Source of the DNA: Alphaproteobacteria bacterium
GTDB taxonomy: Bacteria > Pseudomonadota > Alphaproteobacteria > Paracaedibacterales > CAIOTO01
NCBI GenBank assembly: GCA_947490395.1
Contig: CANLGW010000006.1
Location: 1 to 36,365, forward strand
Length of the DNA stretch: 36,365 nt
Direction: 5' to 3'
Shown: in pieces, positions 28,401 through 36,365 of the stretch
Numbering within the stretch: the stretch's first letter is position 1
How the letters are laid out: every line of letters begins with the position of its first letter
Notes under the pieces: generated by a model
Told to the model about the DNA's origin: nothing
The model's database searches: none
Seen by the model: the letters and a program-made list of their open reading frames with translations, nothing else
Translations under genes and position numbers: made by a program

Positions 28401-28886
28401 CTAACGTGCAAGAACAGCAAACTGTTCTTGACCACCCATCATTTCTGATCCCTTTACAGCCTTCAAACGACCTTTACGGCCTGTTTTACCAAGACCAGTA
28501 TTTTTAGCAATGGCACTGCGACGACGCGCATAACTTGGTGATACCATTGGATAATCATTTGGCAAGTTCCAACGTTCTTTATATTGATCAAGCGTCATAC
28601 CATAAACAGTACTTAAATGACGTTTCAGCATTTGCAATTTTTTGCCATCTTCCAAGCAAATAATATAATCTTCATGAACTGAATCTTCAACAGCAACTGC
28701 AGGTGCAAGTGGCGCACTTGATTTATAGTTGTGTGGATTACGTGAAATCTCAGACAATGATTGATAAACGCGTGCAATAATTGCTGGGACTTCTTCCAAT
28801 GCTACCGTATTGCTTGATATATACGCGGCCACAATGCGGCTTGCATGCCCAAGAAGTTCGGAAACATGTGTGCTTTCAGTCATCAT
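28401..28886 (-). CDS. MucR/Ros family transcriptional regulator
   Basis: EDYIICLEDGKKLQMLKRHLSTVYGMTLDQYKERWNLPNDYPMVSPSYARRRSAIAKNTGLG. Confidence 0.93.
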   Translation of the reverse strand: MMTESTHVSELLGHASRIVAAYISSNTVALEEVPAIIARVYQSLSEISRNPHNYKSSAPLAPAVAVEDSVHEDYIICLEDGKKLQMLKRHLSTVYGMTLDQYKERWNLPNDYPMVSPSYARRRSAIAKNTGLGKTGRKGRLKAVKGSEMMGGQEQFAVLAR

Positions 28887-29120
28887 TAAAATCCTTTAAT
28901 AAAAAAATATCGTTTAACTTTTATACTTCTTCCCTAAAAAAAGAGCAAACATTTATTTACACTTTATTAATCTTTCAGAATCTGATGAATACAACTGTGG
29001 CACATTCGACACAAAATAGAGCAATACTTAATACAGATATCAAGAAAATTAAAATAATAATTAATTATGCACTTAACTAAAAAATATTAAAATGCTAGGC
29101 TTTAAATGTTACCCTCTATT

Positions 29121-30677
29121 TCACGCTGCCAATGACTTCGTATAATCGGACAAATCACCTTCAAATGGCGTTAATGTCTTATTCTTAACAATCCACAATC
29201 GATCCGCCACATGTTGAAGCAAATGACGATCATGGGTAATTAAAATCACCGCGCCTGTATAGTCATTTAAGGCTGCTATCAATGATTCCCGCATTTCCAT
29301 ATCCAAATGGTTTGTTGGCTCGTCCAAGATAAGCAAATTTGGCTTTTCCGCTGTAAGACATGCGAACAACAAACGTGCCCGTTCACCACCCGATAATAAT
29401 TTCACAAGCTGATCAGCTTTTTCTTTTGGAAAACCGAAACGTCCCAAATGGCTACGTACTTGTGTTGGTGTTGCTTTCGGCATAGCATCTGCAACCACAT
29501 GAAAAGCGGTTCGATCTGTTTCCAAATGCTCAAATTGATCTTGACGGTAAAAAGCAATTTTAAGTTTACCATGACGCTTCACTTCACCACTAAAGGCATC
29601 AAGTTCCCCAGCAAGGAATTTTGCCAACGTCGATTTACCATTACCATTCGCTCCAACAAGCCCAATACGCTCATCAGGACTTAATGTTGCATTCAAATTT
29701 TTTAAAATAATGGTATCGTCATACCCCAATGAAACCTTCTCGAATGCCAACATAGGCGGCGAAATAATATCAGGTGGTGGAAAATTAAAGGCAACAGTTG
29801 GATCGTCTTGATCAACAGGTATGAACTTCAGCTTCTCAATCGCCTTCATACGACTTTGTGCCTGGCGTGACTTAGACGCTTTTGCTTTAAAACGATTCAC
29901 AAACGCCTGCATATGCGCACGTTGCTCTTCCATACGTGTATTATACGCCGAAATATTCGCTTGCTGTTGTTCATAAATGGTTAAAAACGTATCAAAATCA
30001 CCTGTATAACGCGCAACTTTGCCACTCTTCAAATGAAGCACCGAATTAATGGTCGCATTTAGAAATTCACGATCGTGAGAAATTAATAGAAAACTTTTTG
30101 GATACTTAGACAAAAATGTCTGAAGCCACTGTGTTGTTTCAAAATCAAGATGGTTTGTGGGCTCATCAAGAAGTAATAAATCAGGCTCTTGAAATAACGC
30201 TGCAGCCAGTGCAATACGCATACGAAAACCACCTGAAAATGTATGAAGAGGACGAAGCTGCGCTTCATCATCAAAGCCAAGCCCTTTCAAAACAATTGCT
30301 GCACGCGATTCAGCCGTATACGCATCAATTTGAATGAGACGTTCGTAAATATCGCCCAAACGATTCGGATCCTGACAATTATCTAACTCATTCATCAGAG
30401 TAACACGTTCCTGATCTTGCTCTAGCAAATAGGCAAGCGGCGACAAATTACCCGACGGCATTTCTTGTTTAATAGCCAAAATTTTAAAATGCTTTGCAAT
30501 TTCAACATCACCCTTATCAACGGTAAGCTTACCTTGAATAATATTAAATAACGTCGATTTGCCCGAACCATTACGTCCAACAAGCCCAATACGATGATTC
30601 TGTGCGATCTGAAAGGTGACATTCTCAAGCAGCGAACGCCCGCCAATAAAATAACTAATACGATTAAGTGATAACAT
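29121..30677 (-). CDS. ABC-F family ATP-binding protein
   Basis: Two NBDs (GRNGSGKST, GANGNGKST), FSGGFRMRIALA, LSGGERARLLFA, two LLLDEPTNHLD/LILDEPTNHLD. Confidence 0.93.
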   Translation of the reverse strand: MLSLNRISYFIGGRSLLENVTFQIAQNHRIGLVGRNGSGKSTLFNIIQGKLTVDKGDVEIAKHFKILAIKQEMPSGNLSPLAYLLEQDQERVTLMNELDNCQDPNRLGDIYERLIQIDAYTAESRAAIVLKGLGFDDEAQLRPLHTFSGGFRMRIALAAALFQEPDLLLLDEPTNHLDFETTQWLQTFLSKYPKSFLLISHDREFLNATINSVLHLKSGKVARYTGDFDTFLTIYEQQQANISAYNTRMEEQRAHMQAFVNRFKAKASKSRQAQSRMKAIEKLKFIPVDQDDPTVAFNFPPPDIISPPMLAFEKVSLGYDDTIILKNLNATLSPDERIGLVGANGNGKSTLAKFLAGELDAFSGEVKRHGKLKIAFYRQDQFEHLETDRTAFHVVADAMPKATPTQVRSHLGRFGFPKEKADQLVKLLSGGERARLLFACLTAEKPNLLILDEPTNHLDMEMRESLIAALNDYTGAVILITHDRHLLQHVADRLWIVKNKTLTPFEGDLSDYTKSLAA

Positions 30678-30774
30678 GTCTTCTTAAATCCGCAGTGAAG
30701 CGGCTTTTCTTTTAAAAGTTAGCAAAACAGCGAATAAAACATATTCGCCAGCACGATCAGGTGCTGATTCATCT

Positions 30775-31743
30775 TTATTTTTCAACGTTTTTAACCACGC
30801 TGTTATCAGATAAAGGAAGCACCTTTATTCTTTTATTCTCAACAAATCCACGTGCCACGTCAAAATAGACCGAACCAGGTATCTTTATTGTATTTTGAAC
30901 ATACACGACCTTTTCCGCATCACCAACAGATATATACGCATTTTGATACGGCACAAGTGAAAACGATTCACCTTTTTTAAGATATTTAACCTTAAGACGA
31001 ACACCTTTTTCGTTCATGATTTTCACCCATGTTTCACCAATCGCATCCAAACGACTGTCGATCGTTTCGATTGGCGTATTCATCGATGCAGGCTCAACAT
31101 CATAGTTTTTCTCAAAACGTGCATCACGAACAGGCGCCCCCCCTTGTTGAATCTGATGGCCGAATTCACTGTTTTGACCTTCATCGGATACAGCCGCTGC
31201 TTCAATCGGCGCTTTTTCTATTTGTTGAGGCACCTTTTCAAATGCCACTCGTTTTGTCTCAGACAGCACATCATCACTTTTTCGTGACGCACTGACTGCT
31301 GCACCAACCATAGCATCATCATTTTCCTTGACCGACTGCCATGCCTGAAGCACATACCAGATCACAGAAACGCTCACAATTATCAACAATGACAATATGA
31401 TAGTTCTCAGTGTTAATATCTTTTTAGGTTTATTAGGCAAATAAATTTTAAATGATGACTGTCCATCAATTGCTGCATTCTGTTTTAAATAAAGCGAAAC
31501 AATAGGATCAGAAGACACATTTAAAAAATCACAATAATTACGAATAAAACCTATCGTATAAACTGTGCCAGGCAATGCACTAAAATCTTCATTTTCAAGG
31601 CATGCTAAAAAATGAGATCTAATTTTAGTCGCCTGCGAAGCTTTCTCAATCGTTAATCCTTTTTGAAGACGCGTATGCTTTAAAAACGCACCAAGCGACT
31701 CAACAAAAGCGGACTCATCCACAGTTAATGTCTCTGACAACAT
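30775..31743 (-). CDS. RodZ-like helix-turn-helix membrane protein
   Basis: N-terminal HTH (LGAFLKHTRLQKGLTIEKASQATKIRSHFLACLENEDFSALPGTVYTIGFIRNYCDFL), single TM, C-terminal DUF4115-like domain; start MLSETL at 31743. Confidence 0.85.
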   Translation of the reverse strand: MLSETLTVDESAFVESLGAFLKHTRLQKGLTIEKASQATKIRSHFLACLENEDFSALPGTVYTIGFIRNYCDFLNVSSDPIVSLYLKQNAAIDGQSSFKIYLPNKPKKILTLRTIILSLLIIVSVSVIWYVLQAWQSVKENDDAMVGAAVSASRKSDDVLSETKRVAFEKVPQQIEKAPIEAAAVSDEGQNSEFGHQIQQGGAPVRDARFEKNYDVEPASMNTPIETIDSRLDAIGETWVKIMNEKGVRLKVKYLKKGESFSLVPYQNAYISVGDAEKVVYVQNTIKIPGSVYFDVARGFVENKRIKVLPLSDNSVVKNVEK

Positions 31744-31863
31744 AAGAACACCTTCCAAAAAGATCATCTTTCTTTTAACAAAACGGAACAAGTATAAGCA
31801 CTATGCAAAAAATCATCCCAAGATGCAAGTATAACATTTAATAGTATTTCACCCAATAAAACA

Positions 31864-32931
31864 CTAAGCGCTTTTACGTTTACGTTGACTTTCTGATTTC
31901 AATTGACCACATGCCGCTAAAATATCTCGCCCCCGCGGTGTTCGAACAGGTGATGCATACCCAGCACGATACACAATATCCGCAAACGCGGAAATACGTT
32001 CAGGGGCTGAACATTCAAATGAAACACCAGGCCAGGGATTAAAGGGAATTAAATTAATCTTAGCTGGAATACCACGAATCAAGTGAAGCAGTTCACGCGC
32101 ATCTGCATCGGAATCATTCACCCCTTTTAACATCACATATTCAAACGTAATACGCCGCGCATTATTCACGCCAGGGTAGCTCCGACACGCCTCAATAAGT
32201 TGCTCAATAGGGTATTTTTTATTAAGAGGTACCAGAACATCACGCACATCATTACGTACCGCATGCAAAGATACAGCTAAATTAACGCCCAATTCTTCGC
32301 CGCATCGTTCCATCATTGGCACAACACCCGATGTCGACAAGGTAATGCGTCTCTTAGACAACGATATCCCCTGATGATCCATTATAATCGTTAATGCTTT
32401 TGACACATTCTCAAAATTATACAAAGGCTCCCCCATTCCCATCATCACGATATTAGAAACATGGCGTTGCCCAACAGGTGATGGCCATTCACCAAAGACA
32501 TCGCGTGCTATCATCATTTGCCCAACAATCTCACTTGACTCTAAATTTCGCACCAACGTTTGTGTACCTGTGTGGCAAAATTTACACGTTAGTGTACAAC
32601 CAATTTGGGATGACACACACAATGTCCCACGATCAACTTCTGGAATATGAACGGTCTCGGCTTCTTGCCCATCACTAAATTGCAGAAGCCATTTTTGTGT
32701 TCCATCCGTCGATGCCTGTGCTGTTGCAATTTTTGGGCGCTCAATCACAAATGAATCACTAAGTAACTGCCGTACAGGTTTAGGAATATTTACCATTCTG
32801 TCAAAGGTTATCACACCATGATGATACAACCAATTCCACAATTGCTGCACACGATAGGCGGGCACATCCCGTGACACAAGATGCTCTTTAAGTTCGTCTC
32901 TACTTAAACCAATGAGATTAATTTTATTCAT
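31864..32931 (-). CDS. rlmN: 23S rRNA (adenine2503-C2)/tRNA methyltransferase
   Basis: [54 protein letters not shown]. Confidence 0.97.
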   Translation of the reverse strand: MNKINLIGLSRDELKEHLVSRDVPAYRVQQLWNWLYHHGVITFDRMVNIPKPVRQLLSDSFVIERPKIATAQASTDGTQKWLLQFSDGQEAETVHIPEVDRGTLCVSSQIGCTLTCKFCHTGTQTLVRNLESSEIVGQMMIARDVFGEWPSPVGQRHVSNIVMMGMGEPLYNFENVSKALTIIMDHQGISLSKRRITLSTSGVVPMMERCGEELGVNLAVSLHAVRNDVRDVLVPLNKKYPIEQLIEACRSYPGVNNARRITFEYVMLKGVNDSDADARELLHLIRGIPAKINLIPFNPWPGVSFECSAPERISAFADIVYRAGYASPVRTPRGRDILAACGQLKSESQRKRKSA

Positions 32932-32991
32932 TTTATACGGTCACCATACGTCATACACTAGAGATAATACACATTCATAAAAATTCAAGAG

Positions 32992-34551
32992 CTACTCATT
33001 ATTTTCGTGCTCAAGACGTGTCATATTACGACGAAAACGTTGAATATTAAGCGCACCCGTCAGCCATGCACACACACCAAATAAACCAATACCAACAAGC
33101 GCTGCTACCATAATAAAAATAGCCTTCCAAAATCCACTATACGACACAACAGGATCCAACCAAAATTTAATGCCATACAGCATCGGCAGCGCCAGTAGAA
33201 TCGTCAACACCATACGCCCCATAAAATGAACCAGACCTTTCGACATGACAAATAAGCCGCGTTTGCTCAAAATATAGGCGAGCACCAACGCATTTGCCCA
33301 CGCCGCAATGGATGTTGCAATCGCCAAACCAACATGCTTAAACGAACCAATAAGAAGTAGATTCAATACTAAATTTAAAACAACCGAGCACACAGCAACA
33401 ATAACAGGCGTTTTAGTATCATGATTTGAAAAAAATGTTGTCGCAAAAATCTTAATCAAAATATAAGCAGGCAAACCAGAAGCAAATGCAACAAGCGCTG
33501 CTGATGTCGCATATGTGTCAGCAAGCGTAAATTTACCATGTTGAAAAATCATACCAACAATGGGTACAGCCCATACAATTAAACCACACATCGATGGTAA
33601 TGTCAGCAGCATTGCAAATTCAATTGAGTCACGCTGTGATGAAAGTGCATCATTCACCTTACCTGCCGCCACATGACGGGACATCAACGGCAATAAAACC
33701 GTACTAATAGCAGTTCCAATCACACTTAAAGGGAGCTGATTCAACCGTTCTGCATAATCAAGATACGATAAATAACCTTTCGGTAAGTCAGAAGCAATAA
33801 TCATATCAATAAGAATATTAATCTGAACAACCCCCGCCCCAAACGCAGCAGGTCCAACTTTCTTAAAAAAATCTTTTACGCGCGGTGACATCACAGGAAA
33901 CTTAAGTTTAATACCATACCCAGCACGCACACAAGGTACTAAAACCCACAACAATTGAATAATACCACAACCCAAAACAGCAATCGAAAAATCAAGCCCA
34001 GGGTCTTGGTTGAGCACTTGTGAAAACCACACAAATACAACAATAAAAATATTACCTACCATAGGAGACGACGCGACACTCATAAACCGATCAAGTGAAT
34101 TCAAAATACCGCTATAAAATGCCGTCAATGAAATAAATAAAATGAAGGGAAACGTAATCCGGGTAAATTGAATCGTGAGCGCAAGCCGCTCAGCCTCAAA
34201 ACCAGGCACAAGAATTTTAAAAATCGTTGGCATAAAAAGCTCAACAACAAACACTAAAACGCACAACATCAATGTTAGCCAACTTAGGATTTGCTCTGCA
34301 AAACTAATAGCATCTTCCTTCCCATCTGGCTTTGCCAACAGTCCCGCAAATATTGGGACAAAGGAAGCATTAAAAGCACCTTCTGCAAAAATACGCCGAA
34401 AAAGTGATGGCAATTTAATCGCAATCTTAATGGCATCCGACATAGCGCCTGCCCCAAGCATTGTTGCCATTAAAATTTCCCGAAGGAAACCAACAATACG
34501 ACTTAAAATTGTCAGAAAACCAACCGCAAAGAATGAACGATAAAGTGCCAT
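32992..34551 (-). CDS. murJ: lipid II flippase MurJ
   Basis: SFFAVGFLTILSRIVGFLREILMATMLGAG, FRRIFAEGAFNASFVPIFAG, multi-TM MVF fold. Confidence 0.95.
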   Translation of the reverse strand: MALYRSFFAVGFLTILSRIVGFLREILMATMLGAGAMSDAIKIAIKLPSLFRRIFAEGAFNASFVPIFAGLLAKPDGKEDAISFAEQILSWLTLMLCVLVFVVELFMPTIFKILVPGFEAERLALTIQFTRITFPFILFISLTAFYSGILNSLDRFMSVASSPMVGNIFIVVFVWFSQVLNQDPGLDFSIAVLGCGIIQLLWVLVPCVRAGYGIKLKFPVMSPRVKDFFKKVGPAAFGAGVVQINILIDMIIASDLPKGYLSYLDYAERLNQLPLSVIGTAISTVLLPLMSRHVAAGKVNDALSSQRDSIEFAMLLTLPSMCGLIVWAVPIVGMIFQHGKFTLADTYATSAALVAFASGLPAYILIKIFATTFFSNHDTKTPVIVAVCSVVLNLVLNLLLIGSFKHVGLAIATSIAAWANALVLAYILSKRGLFVMSKGLVHFMGRMVLTILLALPMLYGIKFWLDPVVSYSGFWKAIFIMVAALVGIGLFGVCAWLTGALNIQRFRRNMTRLEHENNE

Positions 34552-34615
34552 AGAATTATTTTCTGATGATGCGCATGGGTTGTAATAGCATGTTTTTCAT
34601 AAATAAAGAAGCCTT

Positions 34616-35437
34616 TTATGATACCGTAAAAATTTCAACACCCGTTTCCGTCACACCAATGGTATGTTCAAACTGTGCTGACAATGAACGATCACGCGTA
34701 ACGGCTGTCCAATCATCATCCAAGATTTTTATCTGCCATTTACCCGCATTAATCATAGGTTCAATCGTAAAAAACATACCTTCCCGCAAAGCAATCCCTT
34801 CACCTGGCTTACCATAATGCACCACACTCGGCGCTACATGGAATTCACGGCCAATCCCATGACCACAAAAATCCCGCACAACCGAAAAACCACTTTTCTC
34901 AGCAAGCGTCTGAATGACATGCCCAATATCACCAAGGGTCACTCCAGGTTTCACAATCCCAATGGCACGCATCAAACACTCATAGGTCACATTAACCAAT
35001 TTCTCCGCACGCAAAGGAACTTTACCAATGCAAAACATACGGCTCGTATCACCATACCAACCGTCAACAATAACCGTCACATCCACATTAATGATATCTC
35101 CTGTGACTAATTTTTTATCCGATGGAATTCCATGGCACACAACATGATTCACAGAGGTGCAAATTGACTTAGGAAACCCACGATAATTAAGTGGTGCTGG
35201 AATAGCATTACGTTCAATAACCCAATCATGACACAACGTATTAATCGCATCTGTTGTGATCCCTGCCTTAATAAAAGGCGTCACATAATCAAGGAGCTGC
35301 GATGCCATCTGCCCAGCTTTACGCATTCCAACAAACCCTTCCTCACCATGAATAATGATCGAATCATCGTCATCATGCGAATCGTTATGGGTGTGATTAC
35401 AATGTTCACTATGCACGTGATGTTGTGGATTGATCAT
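34616..35437 (-). CDS. map: type I methionyl aminopeptidase with His/Cys-rich N-terminal extension
   Basis: MRKAGQMASQLLDYV, CTSVNHVVCHGIPSD, DVTVIVDGWYGDTSRMF, CGHGIGREFHVAPSVVHYG, FTIEPMIN; start MINPQHH at 35437 with SD GAAGGATATAGC. Confidence 0.95.
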   Translation of the reverse strand: MINPQHHVHSEHCNHTHNDSHDDDDSIIIHGEEGFVGMRKAGQMASQLLDYVTPFIKAGITTDAINTLCHDWVIERNAIPAPLNYRGFPKSICTSVNHVVCHGIPSDKKLVTGDIINVDVTVIVDGWYGDTSRMFCIGKVPLRAEKLVNVTYECLMRAIGIVKPGVTLGDIGHVIQTLAEKSGFSVVRDFCGHGIGREFHVAPSVVHYGKPGEGIALREGMFFTIEPMINAGKWQIKILDDDWTAVTRDRSLSAQFEHTIGVTETGVEIFTVS

Positions 35438-35454
35438 GCTATATCCTTCTTTCA

Positions 35455-35489
35455 TAAAAAAACCCCGCACCATAACTATGAGAGCGGGG
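35455..35489 (-). terminator. Rho-independent terminator downstream of rpsD
   Basis: Minus strand CCCCGC ... GCGGGG followed by TTTTTTT. Confidence 0.85.
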
Positions 35490-35512
35490 AATTACACGAT
35501 TTTAATTAAGTA

Positions 35513-36127
35513 TTAACGTGAATAAAATTCAACGACCAAATGTGGCTCCATTTGAACAGGGAATGGAACATCACTTAATTTTGGCGTACGAACAAACTTG
35601 CCCTTCATCGCCTTGTGATCAACTTCCATATATTCAGGAACATCACGTTCTGTCAATTGAGTCGCCCCAATAACAACCGCATTATCTTTCATAGATGTAA
35701 TGATTGAAATCTCATCACCTTCTTTAACGAGGTACGACGGAATGTTCACACGTTTGCCATTAACAGCAATATGTCCATGGTTTACGATTTGACGTGACGC
35801 AAAAACCGTCGCAACAAATTTCATACGATAAACAACAGCATCCAAACGACGCTCGAGCAAACCAATCATATTTTCTGATGTGTCACCTTTACGGCGAACG
35901 GCCTCATCATATACGCGGCGGAACTGACGTTCACTGATGTTACCATAGTAACCTTTTAATTTTTGCTTAGCACGAAGCTGCACACCGTAGTCTGATGGCT
36001 TTGAGCGTTGCTGACCATGCTGACCTGGCCCATAGGCGCGGGCAATAAATGGACTCTTCGCACGACCCCAAAGGTTTACGCCTAAACGACGGTCGATTTT
36101 ATGTTTTGCTGTGACTCGCTTTGTCAT
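35513..36127 (-). CDS. rpsD: 30S ribosomal protein S4
   Basis: [72 protein letters not shown]. Confidence 0.98.
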   Translation of the reverse strand: MTKRVTAKHKIDRRLGVNLWGRAKSPFIARAYGPGQHGQQRSKPSDYGVQLRAKQKLKGYYGNISERQFRRVYDEAVRRKGDTSENMIGLLERRLDAVVYRMKFVATVFASRQIVNHGHIAVNGKRVNIPSYLVKEGDEISIITSMKDNAVVIGATQLTERDVPEYMEVDHKAMKGKFVRTPKLSDVPFPVQMEPHLVVEFYSR

Positions 36128-36365
36128 TGATGATAGCCTTAAAGTAATTGCATTTTCAAATAGAAGTTAGAAATTAGTAGCATGCATTTTATGTTTTGTC
36201 AAGGATTCAGTATGACCAACAGCAGTTCCCGCTGAATAAATTTTGTCAGTTCGGTTAAAAGCTGGATAAATCCTCCCCCCATGATTTTCGATGAATCATT
36301 TTTATGGTTTTATGAAGGATCAAGGTCGAAAAGAAAATAAGAAAAAGGGTTATTTTACGGATGTC

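Noticed and set aside
28401-28886. Loss of Zn ligands in the MucR/Ros regulator (CLED, HLSTV)
   Set aside because: CLEDGKK-type sequences are common in alphaproteobacterial MucR proteins, so not unusual
35438-35473. Upstream start of the map ORF (MVRGFFMKEGYS)
   Set aside because: Overlaps the rpsD terminator hairpin; the internal ATG at 35437 has a better SD

Overview
Window of an AT-rich alphaproteobacterial genome. The gene content and decayed intergenic regions suggest a host-associated, Holosporales/Rickettsiales-like lineage, but this is inference. Housekeeping genes recognised: recA, aroQ, accB, accC, trcR-like (DUF1013), two MsbA-type ABC exporters, tRNA-Ala(GGC), miaB, a MucR/Ros regulator, an ABC-F ATPase, a RodZ-like protein, rlmN, murJ, map and rpsD. 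Accessory content: an inverse-autotransporter (intimin/invasin-type) barrel whose C-terminal passenger is Cys/His-rich HHxxCxHxH repeats instead of Ig domains; a TamA/Omp85-type barrel with a lipoprotein signal; an isolated T6SS baseplate pair (tssF-tssG); several Sec-exported proteins of unknown function, one with a deaminase-like C-x2-C tail; an orphan CheW-like protein; a DUF4143-type ATPase behind a large palindrome; and a CapD/PglF-type protein lacking its catalytic half. Unannotated structure: a 141-bp MITE-like element with ~28-bp terminal inverted repeats and a perfect 5-bp target duplication upstream of the inverse autotransporter, three degraded copies of a dispersed palindromic repeat, and three related mini-hairpins in one intergenic region. 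The most interesting candidate is the His/Cys-rich inverse-autotransporter passenger, whose motif recurs in an N-terminal extension of the window's methionine aminopeptidase. All family calls come from reading the translations; no database search was run.
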